DNA of 64,000 nt from Ailanthus altissimus. Its lineage: Eukaryota > Streptophyta > Magnoliopsida > Sapindales > Simaroubaceae. The stretch lies in assembly GCA_946807835.1 (NCBI GenBank), contig OX327686.1, forward strand, positions 16,244,001 to 16,308,000. The letters are read 5' to 3'. This document shows positions 1-12,488 of this stretch, in pieces. The notes below the pieces were generated by a model that worked only from the letters and a program-made list of their open reading frames with translations, was not told the origin of the DNA and did no database searches. The translations under genes and the position numbers were made by a program. Each line of letters starts with the position of its first letter. The first letter of the stretch is position 1.

Positions 1-3000
1 GTGATTTTTATATTTGTAAGAAATATTCCTTGCAATCCATTTTGTTATGTCTATAAAATACTTAGTAATTGACTGAAAATATTTTATAGTATTTTTCTCG
101 TAGATTAATAAATATAACTCAATGAATTAAAGTTTATTGATTACTCAAGATTAAAATTAATCTATATATGATTAGATTATAATAAAATAAATTCTTTTTA
201 CTAATAAAAATTAATAAAGAAATAATTTTATCGTAGTCAAATCCTATATAATCAACATTACACAAAATTTCTCTATTTTCTATGTTATCACATAGAATGA
301 TCCAAATAAAATAATTATATACAAAATACAAATGGATTGCACTTTAGTCCATTAAATAAAGTTTTCATCTTCATTTAGATTAATTATTAGTTTAGATTAT
401 TATACTTAAACTTAATCTTCTTATATATAACTATTATATACTAAGTTGAAGGTTACATATAATAATTATAGAATTTCATAATATTTGTATAAAAGTAATC
501 AAAATTACAAAAACATAAAATTGAATGAGTAATCTCTATTATTTATTTTCAATTATATAAATACAAATAATCATACTTTTAGGGTATATTTTCAATAATC
601 TGTTATCTCGACACATGGCAACTCTGAATGGTAGTGGATCGAATTTGGGATAAATACTCATAAACTTACATCTGTATCCGCTTAAAAAATAAAATATCAA
701 ATTCTTCTCAAACCCATTGCGGGTTTACAATTTCATTACCAAACTCACTCAATCGAATATATACTCCTTACCAAATTCGCAATGGGCTATCTGCAGATTT
801 TAAGCGGGTTTATAATTAATATAATAAAAAATATAAAATCATAACATTAATTTTAAAAAAAATTATAAAATATAGCAATTAAAACTATATCTAAATTTAA
901 ATTCAATAAAAGTCTTCCATCAATGTTAAACTCACTAATTAAAATAATTTATAAATAGTCAAATACTAGACAACATAATTAAAAAGTAACCCAATTAAAG
1001 AAAAATAATTTTTTTTAGGATTAATTCAAGATTTAAGAACACCTATTATAAATGAAATTATATTAGCATATTATAATTTTAAGAGAAGCCAATTTGTCAA
1101 CTAGCTAAACCAATATTATATTAAACATTAAAATATTAAAAAAAAGTAAAATAAAATGATTACTAATATCCATTATGTGAAAAAAATAAATTAAAAAAAT
1201 CAAACAAAATGATTATCAATCTTCATCATATGAAAAAAATAAAGAAAAAAATTAAGCAAAAAAATCAACTCATCACTTTTAAAATATTCATATTATTTAT
1301 TTAACTAATGTAATGTGAGTGAAACAACAACTAAAGAGAAATTAAAATATGTCATTTGATAATCAAGTAAGCATTTGGCGAGCATGAGATAATTGTTTTG
1401 TGATAATAGAGAATCAAAGATAACAAAATTAGAAGACAATATTTGTTTAACAAGTGAGTTAAGAATAATTGATAGATTGAAGAAGAGATAAAAAAAATTA
1501 TTATTTTAATTTTTCATATAGGGCTACAACATCCATAGCAACATTGTTTAGTCTTTTTTTTTTAAAAAAAATAAAATATTATGTAAGTATTTGCAAATAC
1601 TTTAATGAGTATTTACAAAATATTTCACTAAAATTATATACGTCCGAAACCCGTTGTATGCTTTTACTTTTCGTACTAAATCTATCTCAAATTTACTTCA
1701 AACCTTATTAAATCATTCTCAATAAAAATAAATTTTAACTAATTTGTGGGTCATCTTGTCATCTCCAATGATAGCTCACGATCCACCATGTGGGGACACA
1801 AGACTGTCAAGACATCTGAAAAAAATAATATATTCACTTCCTTTTTTCTCCTCTAAAATACACGTTAAAAAAAAATAAATATTGAAGTATTTCTTGTACT
1901 CGGTTACTTCGATTCCGTTAGGAAAGTCGCAAAATCGCAAAAGGAAATCAACCGAGTTTGAGAATCAGAGGTAGTTCCCAAAAAGTATAAATTGATATGG
2001 CATGTCTCAACTTCACCAACATCGAGAATTCAAGTCACGACAGAAAACTTTTCTCTATTTTCAATACAAACAATGAAATCTCTATGTTTCATTTTCTTCT
2101 CCTTATTCAGTTGGGAAATTGTATAAAATTTTTAGAGAAAACTTAAGGCTTCCAAAAGTTTTAACATAATTTCTTTAAAAATATATCTCTACTATTAATA
2201 TATAACAATAACTAAATGTCACATTAGTAAAAAATATAATCATTTTAATTAAAATTTATTACTATAAGCTATGTTCATTGTTTTCATTTCGACTTATAAA
2301 ATGGTACATATTATTTCAAGACAAGATGAAAATTCTAGGCCATAAAGATTATCCTCTAAAAAATATGAAAAATAATACGATGGAGTAAGAATATGAAATT
2401 CAAAGGGAATTTGTTAGTTATATGTTCTATTTTTGCTTGTTTTTCTCATGAATTTTTTAATAAGTACTAATATTTTTTTTAGGAGAATAAATAAACACTT
2501 TTAGAGGGAAATATTAAGATCATAAAAATAAGATTGAAAATAACAAAATAATAGATATTGAAGTTCTCGGTTTCTGAGAACCTCAAGAAATTACTTATAT
2601 GCCTTTGGAACTCCGAAAGAGACCTCTAAGAATGGCCTTGTGACTGCATTCTATTGGTTTTAGGAATCTTTTTCTGAGACAAAACTGTTATCCTGCAAAA
2701 GAAAATACTTCAATGCTCAAGTCAATAAACAGTAGAAAAATCATGTGCTGTATGTGGAGAGTATTTATCAACCAAAAGGATTGTGTGTGTGCTCTCAAAG
2801 ATTACTCGAAGATCTCAAGAGTGCTTGAGTTCTTACTTATGCAATACTTTTCTCAATGTATTTATTTATTTATTTTTCTATAAATGTAGGCGTATAATGT
2901 ATACCCTTTTATAGTGCAGTGTAGTAGAATTTAATCGATATGCAAATAGTTTGTGATGAGATGAATTTTAATTCGTTTTAGGATTGAAGTGGTTTAATCT

Positions 3001-4085
3001 TTTCTGGTTTGGTTTTTCTTTTCTATGGAGAAGTGCTATTGTGACTCTTTTATCTTAATTTGATTTATCCATGAGATAGAATGTAGTCTCATTCTTGGTC
3101 AAAGACGTGATAAGTGAATCACATGTTGTAATCTAATCATGCATCAATAAGATAAGTAATCAGGATAAAATAAATCAATAAAAAAGAATAAATGTTCAAA
3201 CCTGACTCAAGTTCCTCATCTCTTTCCAGTTGGAAAAAAATAAGGGAACTTGAGTTCAAATATAACATTTTGCGTGCTCAAACTCGGGCTCTTCTTTTGC
3301 TCGAGGGGTATTTTGGTAATTCTATGATTTAAAAGACCTGATTTTTTGGATCTAACAATCTTCTAGGCTTGTCAGTTCCTCCTATCAATCTTTTGTCAGC
3401 TTCAGTCTTTGGACTTATAGGCTTTTCAAGTTTAAATCTTTTTTATCTCTTGAGTGATTCTTTAATTAAGTTGTCCACCAAGTTGGCCTTTATTATATAT
3501 GAGCCTAACACATACCATACCAAGTAACAGATGTTTCGACAAATATTCACAATCCATAAATTCATCAACAGTTTCGATACACAATTGACAAATTAAAAAA
3601 AATCATTTATAGAATAATAAGTGAGGCCATACAAAATAAATTGCATATTCATTAAAATTGTAAACATAAAAATGTAGGGAAAAAAGTAAAATAAAAATAA
3701 GAATTTCAAATAATTTTTATATAAGACCATATATTTAAAATAATTAATTTTGTTAGTCGCTATTTAATTTAAATATCTCTTAAATGCATGTGGAACTACA
3801 AAGTGGTAAATAAAGAAATATATATATCAACATGCATAAAAAGTATTGAAGTTTTGGTGATTCAAATTAAGGTTGAGTTTGATTTTAAGTTAGAAATTAA
3901 TGAGAATTCGAATATGAGGTTAAATACGCGCTGGACGTACAAAAAAGTGATAGAAATAGAGAGCCAAATATAATGAGGGGCTTGGAAGCACATAGGGGAA
4001 CATGCTTAGGTGTAGACACTACTGTGTTGGGAGTTCAACACCGCAGCATTACGGATAGTACACTCAATGTCACAGTGTTTGTCAC
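1..4085. other. AT-rich DNA without recognisable genes
   Basis: I see no coding region, RNA gene or clear element boundary. The only open frames are short and look like chance. Around 640-830 and 1640-1700 there are GC-richer words (acccattgcgggttt, aagcgggttt, gaaacccgttg) that might belong to an old non-autonomous DNA element, but no matching ends or target duplication were found. From about 2560 to 3480 the sequence is more complex and may be retrotransposon debris. The last 100 bases (3985-4085) carry the same GC-rich palindromic type of sequence seen in LTRs elsewhere in the window, so they are probably part of an old LTR into which the next element inserted. Confidence 0.5.
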
Positions 4086-5510
4086 TATTGTGTATTTTAT
4101 ATAACACAAACTAACACAAGTGTACATTATCGCAATAAGTAATATACGATGAGTAGAGTATCATTTTCTCGAGAAATTATTGTTACTACTTGCTAAGTAC
4201 TAAAATTGTGTCATCTTACTCTTATTCAAACTATTGTAATTCAATGAATTGATATCTAAATTAACTAAATAATTAAATTAATGATAAAGATAACAAGAAA
4301 ATGATCTTAAACACTCTAATTATCAAATGTCTAGGATTACCATTATCCTTTAATACACTTGAATTCACTTGTTACCCTTAATCCATCAATATGAATTATT
4401 AACTGAAAACTCAAATGCATTTACAAGCCTCTTCCGACGGTCAAGTGATTATACCTCAATCAATCAATTATCAATATGCCTATGATAATTATACTGAATT
4501 GAGATTCATTAGGAGTAGGTTTCAGAAATAGTAATATATACCATATGAGTATATTTCTATCTCATATGGAACATATATTTTTACACAATGATCATACATC
4601 AATCTATTAATGTCTAACACAAAAATCCATTTTCTCAGTTCATTAGGGTTCCCAAATCAATATAATACATTATCATATAATTAGAAGCATTAAGCACTCA
4701 ATAGATTGAACAATTTAATATTGACATAATGAATAAAGATAAATAATGAGTCCAAACTACATAATGAGTTCAAATCATAATCCTAATTATATGAAATTAA
4801 TCCATGATAATAAAAAGAGTTCTTGAACCAAAATTAATCAACAAACTAAAGGAAATGATCATACAACAAATACAAAGACAAAAAAAAAAAGTTCCTTGTT
4901 CTATTACTCTGTTTTGATCCTTACTGTTGAATCCTCTATTCCTTGACGTTTGATCTGATCCAAGACTTGTTTATTAGTGTTTTTGATCTCTCCCCTTGTT
5001 GCTCTCCCATATTTTGGCTCAATAGTAACCAATTTATAGGCTTAATGCACCAAAATAGGGCAATTTGTATCCCTAAAACATCAGCAATTGTTGCAATATT
5101 TTTCAGAAACTTGTATTCTAGATGAATAGTGACCCGCAGTGTTTGTTCATAATACTGTTTAAATGTATAGTTCACAAAAATTAGAAATTTTTTAGAATGG
5201 GCGCCGTGGCGCTGGATTCTGATGTTGTAGCACTTGGATCTGTGTTTTTGGATGAACAGTACCAAAAAGTGTTGTTCATGTGTACTGTGCATGTGCATTA
5301 TTTATAATATTACATTTTGAACATTTTAGTCAATTCTCAAATTTTTATCCCAAATAGCTCAGTTCGCATTCAATTTCTAATATTCTTGTGCTGATAGTTT
5401 TTAAACATATAAAATAATATTAACATGCTTAAATAGTAGATTTATTAGTATAATTTGAGCGAACATTAAGTTTAGGATGATAAAATATTTTATATAATTA
5501 TGCCTTATCA
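4086..5510 (-). mobile_element. Solo LTR (Athila/Tat-like), family G
   Basis: A 1425-bp LTR-like block ends in ccttatca, as do the other gypsy LTRs here, and is flanked on both sides by GTCAC (4081-4085 and 5511-5515). Its left end reads TATTGTG where TG is expected, consistent with one G-to-A change. Near the left end, acaagtgtacattatcgcaa resembles the termini of the minus-oriented LTRs at 20312 and 32861. An AATTTATAGG stretch near 5033 is a plausible TATA box on the minus strand. No internal region is attached, so this is a solo LTR. A 120-codon open frame on the minus strand (4936-5298) lies inside it and is not considered a gene. Confidence 0.8.
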
Positions 5511-8500
5511 GTCACCAAAAGCCACAGCGTTGGTTTGAACTTGCATCTAACGCTGCAACACCACCTATTCAAGAAAAGATTTATTTTTAGAATTGCATTC
5601 TGAAGTCTATTTTAGACTTCTACAATAAGTGCACTCTTATTCTAATAAGCAATAGAGTTTATAAAGACTTTCTAAACATGATATAAACCCTTAAAATTTA
5701 TTAAAATAAATAATGTATCAATAAAGGAGAGAATAGAGGACTGAGACAACTCTGGTATTAAACATAAGAGTGGAAAAGTTCTATGGAGTGCTTCAGCACT
5801 GGGCAGAAGTGCGAGATAGCACTAGGTAGATCATTTATGAGCTTATCCATTATTATATTCTTTAGATTTCTCTTAGCGGAGTTCTTTGTGTGTAAAAGAA
5901 TGGAATAAAAGAAGCTAGGATCTTGAGATCTACTATGGACAAAGACGTTTGTTGTAGAACTACGTATATTCTTATGGCTTATGTAATTGATTATTTTTTT
6001 TTATTATGTAATTGATCTTATTTATTCTTATTTTACTTGTAAGTAAAGTCTTCTGTAAAACACATAAACTTTTTATGGTGCTAGATACCAGGTAAAACGT
6101 ATTAGGGCACGTATACCCCAACAAATGGGATTAGTGTTAAGATTAATTCCTACAACAAATTGGTATAAGAGTTATGACTGAGTTGACGTCTAAATGGTGT
6201 CTTATTGAGAGTATAGTTTGATATCTCAACAAACTATTATCAGAGCTATGGTTGAGATCAATGGTTGAGTATAGGTTGTTTAACCATGACGATTCACAAG
6301 TATGAAGGTGGAAGAATAGAGGAAAAGATCAAGAGCCTATAAGTACAACAGTTTGACTACAAGAAAAAGGGTTGTAGAATAGAGATTGAAGAGTAATTGA
6401 AGAGGAAGACAAAGAAGGGTGGAGATACTTCAATTAGTCTATGAATAGGACTTGAAGTTGCAGAATTCTTGAAGACTTATTGTAGAAAGAATATAGAAGA
6501 TGTTTAAAAGGCCTATCAGTGAGAAGCATAGTTGAGGCTCGATGCTTGATAGAATGCTAATATAGATTTTTTGAAGAAGTGCATATAAAGAGATAACATT
6601 AGATATTATCTCACCAAAGTAACATGGGTAGAAATAAAATGTATGGTAAGGAAGATCTAGCCACAAAAGTATTGTGATAATGTTAGGGGTGAGACTGAAA
6701 ATCATAATATAATGGTTACTCGAAGAGAGATAAATTTGTATATTTGTAGACCGAAGTCATAATTCTTAAAGGATTTAAAGTCTAGGTATAACACCTAACT
6801 GGAATTAACAATAGAGTATTTAAAACCTATAATTGAATGATCTACTTGACCATAGAGATATATAATAATATTACAATTATACTCCTATGCATGTTTAGTA
6901 GAACTGATACTTTTTGCAAATAAGAAACTGGATTGTTTCGTAATTTGGAATTAAACCGCATTAAAAAATAAGATGCAATACGGAATCGGATATAATTCAA
7001 AAGAAAATATATAAACACCTCTTTAACAACATTTTTATAAAGATTAATCTTCTGGCATGGGCAATCCATGTGTCCAATGTTCTTAGGATTACTGACGAAA
7101 GATCATGTCAGTTCAATAAAAAGTATATAAATAAAGAAAAGTTATCTTGCTGTGAGTTGGGTCAGTGGCCAATTGGAGATCGACAGAGTTTAAGCCACAA
7201 AAATGGTCTAATGTGTTGTTAACGCCCCCACAATTTTAAAAGATTTACACTCCTACAATGTGGGACAAAAGTATACATGCTTTTGTGTTAATTAGATTAA
7301 AACTGTGTTAATCAGAGAAACAACTGCATTGGAGCCCACGGGACAATGGGAAATTTTAAAAAATGATCCTTATTTTATCACTTTTATATATTTTTTTAAT
7401 TTTTTAATAACCAAATATCATAGATTCATAATATTTTATTTCTCATCACATTTTTCCTCCATGCTTGAGTTAGAATCGGCAATTTTATTTTTGAAACACT
7501 CCTAAAAATATTTTAAAAAATTCGAGTAAATGAAGAAATAGACCAGTTATTTGAATGCTCACATTTTGAAGATTGGTGTCTAAAATGATTAATTTTAGAG
7601 TTAATTTTTAAGCTTTTATTAATCATTAGTGAAAATTGTTCGATTTAAAATTAAATGTATAAAAACAAATAATCAAAAAACTGAATGAAAATCGTTAGAT
7701 ATGGGCTGTTAACTATGGCAGCCCAAGCCAATGCCTTGTGCACATGCACCCTACGTGCCCCGCGTAAGGGCATGGCTGTGTGCTAAGCGCAGTGTGCACC
7801 TACGCGTCATATAGCACATTTTAAAATTTTAATTAAATAATTTTAATTTGATATTAAATTAATTTTACTTACTAATTAAATTAATGAATGAATGGATTAA
7901 TTAATATTTTGTTATTAATATATTTTATTTGTTATCAATTAATTTATTTTTTTATTTAATTGTTCAATTAGTTCTTTGATATTAATTTTAGTTGTTGTTA
8001 TTTATTAATAGGTTTAATTTATTAAATAATATATTTGATTTATTTAATTATTAATTGCTAATTAATATATTTAATTAGTTTTTAAATATTTTGTTATTAA
8101 TTTTAGTTGTTATTTAATTGGTTTAATTTATTTAATAATAAATTATTATTAATTGTTAATTAATTATTTAATTGGTTTAATTTATTTAATAATAAATTAT
8201 TATTAATTGTTAATTAATTATTTAATTGTTTAATTTTTAAAAATATTTAGTTATTTAAATGTGTAATTAATAAACTAGTAATTGACATTTATTCGTTATC
8301 TAATAAATTTATTTTTTTGGGTTTAATTTAATTATTTTATTTTATTTAATATTTAATGCATTATTTAATATGTTATCAATTTTACTAATTGTTATTAATT
8401 GGGTTAGTTTATTTAATTATCTTCTTTTGCACTAATAAATTTACTTTTTGTTTCGAGAAGCAAAATGTCTAAATCATTTATAGTTTTGAAAACGAGTTCT

Positions 8501-8559
8501 ACCGAGTGTCAGTAATAGTTTATTCAAAGTTATAGGCTATAGACACCATTAGACATAAG
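5511..8559. other. Gene-free stretch with retroelement debris
   Basis: The first 60 bases continue the interrupted old LTR (words such as cacagcgttgg and acgctgcaacacc). Around 6135-6175 the sequence cctacaaca followed by aattggtataagagttatg resembles a copia LTR end followed by a decayed tRNA-Met primer site. A similar word, attatcagagctatgg, occurs near 6234. I could not find coding sequence behind it. 7690-7805 is a GC-rich block (gccccgcgtaagggcatgg and neighbours) and 7806-8440 is almost pure A/T with a tandem repeat. No gene is supported. Confidence 0.5.
8111..8229. repeat. 54-bp AT-only tandem repeat, 2.2 copies
   Basis: The unit beginning TATTTAATTGGTTTAATTTA at 8111 is repeated without change at 8165 and begins a third time at 8219. 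Two perfect copies plus a partial copy of a 54-bp unit lie in a 600-bp region that is almost entirely A and T. The perfect identity suggests a recent slippage or duplication event in otherwise old sequence. Confidence 0.85.
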
Positions 8560-10207
8560 TTACACTCAGACAAACAGATTCATTTAGGACTACATGTTGA
8601 GATCATTTTTTAAATGCGTATAATATCTCATTCTCAGATATATTAATGCATGTGGTATTGTTAAGACAATTGCATACCAAAAACTTATTTGAAGAATTGT
8701 GATTTTTGATATACAACAAGCACATTAAATTCTCCAATTTAGATTTTTATTTGATTATCGGGTTGAGGATGAGAGATTATCCCTCAGTTAAAGAGTTAAA
8801 TAGAAAACTTTTAAATAGATAGTGGGTTAAATATTTTAGAAATAGGACTTTGAAATATAAGGAGTTAGATGCTTGGTTCAGTGTGATAGATTTGAGTGAA
8901 GAAAATGTTGTAGCTGGTGCTCACGTGCCATTCCAATATTGTATGAATATTAATTGTTAATATTTATACAATAAACATTTCGAATAAAGATTGTTAATAT
9001 CATATTAATATGGTATAATGCTTGTAACATTACAGACATTGTTTGATCTGAAAGAGTTCAGATCTGGTCTAAAGGAGTTTAGATCAGAACTAATAGTTAG
9101 CAAAGCTGAGAGTTATAAATGCTAAAAGTTAGCACTGTTAAGAGTTAGCAGGTTATAAGAGTCAGCGAGGTCTAAAGAGTTAGAACCTTGTCTATAATGG
9201 GACAAAGACCTGAGAGTATACTTGTAATGATATAGTTGCAAAGAGTTGCAATAGGAGTTAAGAAATATCATTATGTAAGTATGTCTCAAAGATAATATTC
9301 CCGATCTATAATCACCAATGCGGGTCTATCGGTGATTCACTATATATAGATTAGTGTATGTCTATATCTGACTGGTTCAGATGGTTGTTCTTAGCTGACC
9401 ATGAGCTTAGAGCTTGTATAGGCATGCGGGTATCCAGTCAGGACTGGATACTGAACAGACTTATGAGGACCCCAATAGATATCCTATGACACCGTCAAAG
9501 GAAGGTCCGCTCGAGTTGAGTAGTATTCGTGGTCCTTTGACCTGAGCGCCACGGTGGTCTTGTGAGTGATCCATCATGGTTTGGTTCCACATATGTCAGA
9601 GACCTTTCATGGTCTGACCGCTATGTGTCGCTGGGTATGGTCCGATGCTCATGGAGTCCGGTGTGCGTAGATACGGGATCCGTCAGCTTACGTAGGTAAG
9701 TTGTATATCCGATGCTCCGAGATTGTATTTCATAAAGTCTTGTGGCCACAAGCATAAACCCGGGAAAAGAGTTTCCCATAGGGTTAAACAATATAGCAAA
9801 AGTGTTTGCGTATATTGTTTATCGAGATACGAATCTGGAGATAAGTTTATGGATGAGCAAATGGGGATTTGACGGTGCTGATCTATATCCCCGCACATCT
9901 AGGATATAAATGATGGAAGGATTATACGTATACGTTATAACCTCAACTTGTATGGTCTGACACGCTGATTTGTAATATTCGTAACGTGTGCGTAGGGCAT
10001 CGATTAATGGAACTGTTCCATTTGACAAATCGGGTGTAGACCTAGAGAGTCCCAATATGAAATGTACTCTTTGAGCACTTGGGCAGTGTACCGTATTGAA
10101 TTGTTCAATACAGTATAATTCAGCAATTACTAAGGTTATGTTAACTAAAGTATGTGGTTAAATTGGTGGGACCCACTTTAGGTTAACTTGGTAACCGAGT
10201 AAGGATA

Positions 10208-10490
10208 TAATAGTAATTTCACTTTATGATTATTTAATTGTTAAATAATAAGAATAAATATTTATTTATTTAATTATTAAATAAATGATTTAATTAACTA
10301 TGATTAAAAGTTAATCATATAGTTAATTAAGTTAACCTTACTTAAAGGTTAAGTAAAGGTTAACCTAACCATAGTTAAGTTAGTTAACTATGGTTAAATT
10401 AATTAAATATTTATTAACTTAAAGGTTAAGTTAAAATAATCTAACTAAGGTTAAATGTTAACTAAGGTTAGGTTAAGCCAAATGAAATGC
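10208..10490. promoter_or_regulatory. GGTTAA/TTAACC-rich block upstream of the LTR TATA box
   Basis: Many copies of GGTTAA, GTTAAC and TTAACC are arranged as overlapping palindromes (for example AAGGTTAAGTAAAGGTTAAC, CTATGGTTAA, ACTAAGGTTAGGTTAAG). GGTTAA is the core of plant GT-1 trihelix binding sites, so this could be an LTR enhancer. That role is inference. The same block is present in the other two copies of this LTR (about 47510-47755 and, inverted, 57850-58080). Confidence 0.5.
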
Positions 10491-10527
10491 AAATGAAATT
10501 CAAATTAGTTTGGAATTAATGCATTTG

Positions 10528-10535
10528 TATATAAA
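10528..10535 (+). promoter_or_regulatory. LTR TATA box (family D)
   Basis: TATATAAA in the context GCATTTGTATATAAAGTG lies about 560 bp before the LTR end. It is conserved at the same place in the copy at 46172-48352. Confidence 0.55.
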
Positions 10536-11372
10536 GTGAAATGAAATTCAAAATTTAAGAAATTGAAAAATGTTTTAGATTTTAGGTTTTGCATTTTGGG
10601 AGCCAATTCAATTTGAGAAATTGAAATTGTTTGTTTTGTGTTTTAAGTGTTAGAACAACAAAACAAATTGAATTAATGGTTGCTAAATGTAATAACTAAA
10701 AACAAGATTTGTTTTATTTATTCAAGAGTTGAATAAAAGGAAAAACAAATTTAATTAAGTTAAATGGTTTAACTTTGTAAAATGTTTAAGAGTTAAACAC
10801 ATATGCTGGATTAAGATGCTGTCATTCTAGACAATCAAACCCACCCTTGTTGATTGCTAGAATTGATCAAAGATTCATTTCATGGTGGACTTCAAAGAAA
10901 ATTAATCCAAAGGCTTCATTGGTGATATTTTCTCAATCTCGAATTTCAGATTAATCAAATGTTATTTTCAGTGTTCATTGTACATAATCTTCCGCTGTGC
11001 ACATGTATGTATGAGATATGTATATTGTTTGTATGATGAACACAAACCCACATGCAAGAGCACACTATAGTAAATTCGCCCAACCAAACCCAACAGAAAA
11101 TGACGCAGATAGAGTCAAATTGTGTATTTTTTTCAATGTGTGTTGGTGTCGCACAACGATCATAGAAAGATCTAGCATTTCATGCTTAGACTTGTGAATT
11201 ACTTAGATGAGTTCAATTGATACCTATAAGGCAAAATTGCATACTTCGTACTCTACGACACCTTAAGCACAACAACAGAAAAAACGTTGAAAACGATTAT
11301 AAAATAGAGTGGTCAGAAGAAGAAGCATATAATGTGTATGGTTTTCCTCCTGTATTCTTGGTAAATAATTCT

Positions 11373-11470
11373 ATTGATTTATTATTATATTTAAATACAA
11401 TGAAAGTGCTTGAACTCCTGTTTATTGATGTGAAATTGTTATTTCTTTTTATTATCTTTGGTTTGGAACT
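11373..11470. other. Spacer between DUF1985 fragment and element F, possibly an intron
   Basis: This is AT-rich sequence following the GFPPVFL motif with no further match to the domain. Element F inserted here. After F, at 41214, the Mutator-like element continues, so the insertion may lie in an intron or linker of the old gene. Confidence 0.4.
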
Positions 11471-11858
11471 TGATAAGTAATTTTATATGTATGATGTTTT
11501 ATCTCTCTAAACTTCATATTTGCTCATTTTGAGAAAGAATATATGGCATTTCATGCTTGTATTATTATTTTATAGGTTTCAATAAATCGAAGCATTAAGA
11601 AGAATAAATAGTGAAGAAAAAGGGGCAAAAATGTCATTTTACAGGGTCCAAGTTGTAGTCTCGGAAGTCCAAGCTGTGGTTCTAAAATAAGCAAAAGAGG
11701 TGCTGACAGAAGGTTACGGCCATGACCTTATTTATGGCAGAAAGTTCGGGCTACAACCCCACTCAACTTGGGCCACGGTCCAATCCAATTTGAGGTTGCA
11801 TTGCAGCCCCAATGAACTCAAGCCGCGATGCTCTAATTTTTTAATCCAATTTGAAACA

Positions 11859-11866
11859 TATATAAA
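11859..11866 (+). promoter_or_regulatory. TATA box, first copy, F LTR
   Basis: TATATAAA is followed by GAAGACTAAAGGCC, with the transcript-start region expected 25-35 bp downstream. The same arrangement is repeated at 12481-12488. In the 3' LTR it has become TATACAAA (about 40244). Confidence 0.5.
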
Positions 11867-12480
11867 GAAGACTAAAGGCCTCATTTGAGAAGGGGAGGAG
11901 AACATGAAATTAAGAGAGAAAAACATAATTCTAGATCGAGAAAAACATTTAAAAGCTTGAAATCTTGAATAATCTAAAAGATTTGTGAAGATTGAAGCCC
12001 CAAAGAGACATCTCTAATCTAGTTTCCTTTTTTCTCTTTTCTTATATTCTTTGAGTCGAAGTTTATATTTTTGAATATTATTATTTTAACATGTTTGCAG
12101 TTATAAATTTTTGGAGAATCTTGGAATTTTAATTATCTATGGTTGGCTAAACTCTTTGTCTAGGGCTTTCATGTACCTCTATAATACTATATTTAGGTTT
12201 CAATAAATTGGAGCATTAAGAAGAACAAAGAGTGAAGAAAAAAGGGCAAAAATGGCATTTAATAAAGTTTAAGTTGCATTCTCAGAAGTCCAAGCTGCGG
12301 TTCTAAAATAAGCAAAAGAGGTGCTGACAGAAGGTTATGGCCACGACCTTATTTATGGCAGAAAGTTGGGGCTGCGACCTTACTCAACCTGGGCCACGAT
12401 CCCTATCCAATTTGAGGTTGCACTGTAGCCCCAATGAACTTAGGTCGCGATGCCCTAATTTTTTAATCCAACTTGAAACC

Positions 12481-12488
12481 TATATAAA
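12481..12488 (+). promoter_or_regulatory. TATA box, second copy, F LTR
   Basis: TATATAAA in CCTATATAAAGAAAACC is the counterpart of the box at 11859 in the duplicated LTR segment. Confidence 0.5.

Larger units (their letters stand above)
8906..11095 (+). mobile_element. Solo LTR, copia-type family D, copy 1
   Basis: A 2190-bp LTR starting TGTTGTAGCTGG and ending CCCAACA is flanked by a perfect 5-bp duplication GAAAA (8901-8905 and 11096-11100). It is nearly identical along its full length to 46172-48352 and related, in inverse orientation, to 57273-59443. It is also related to the LTRs of the full copia element at 48899-60246, so I infer a Ty1/copia family. A TATATAAA box lies at 10528-10535, and just upstream (10208-10490) is a dense field of GGTTAA/TTAACC words. 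It has no internal region, so it arose by LTR-LTR recombination. It interrupts the DUF1985 reading frame. Confidence 0.92.
8560..11372 (+). pseudogene. DUF1985 domain gene fragment of a Mutator-like element, split by a solo LTR
   Basis: Translation from 8601 gives DHFLNAYNISFSDILMH, then LLRQLHTKN, FLIYNKHIKF, LIIGLRMRDYP and WFSVIDLSEEN. After skipping the inserted LTR it continues as DADRVKLCIFFNVCW, then with frame changes VNYLDEFN, GKIAYFVL, TLRHLKHNN and YGFPPVFL. This order (LLRQLH, ITGL-DYP, D-RLKLC, LDEFN-PWGK, LYGFPLA) is the pattern of plant DUF1985. That domain is typically joined to an Ulp1-like cysteine protease and is often carried by Mutator-like elements. In-frame stops (for example TGA near 8700 and TAG near 8819) and at least two frameshifts show it is dead. 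The exact 5' start is not visible. Confidence 0.72.

Noticed and set aside
640..1700. Possible non-autonomous DNA transposon marked by repeated GGGTTT/AAACCC words
   Set aside because: No terminal inverted repeats or target duplication could be matched by eye.
4936..5298. 120-codon open frame on the minus strand
   Set aside because: It lies wholly inside a solo LTR bounded by GTCAC, and has no recognisable motif.
8906..11095. Open frames on the minus strand near 9683-10055 shared with 46887-47165 as a conserved gene
   Set aside because: Conservation is due to both being copies of the same solo LTR; there are no domains, and frames differ between copies.
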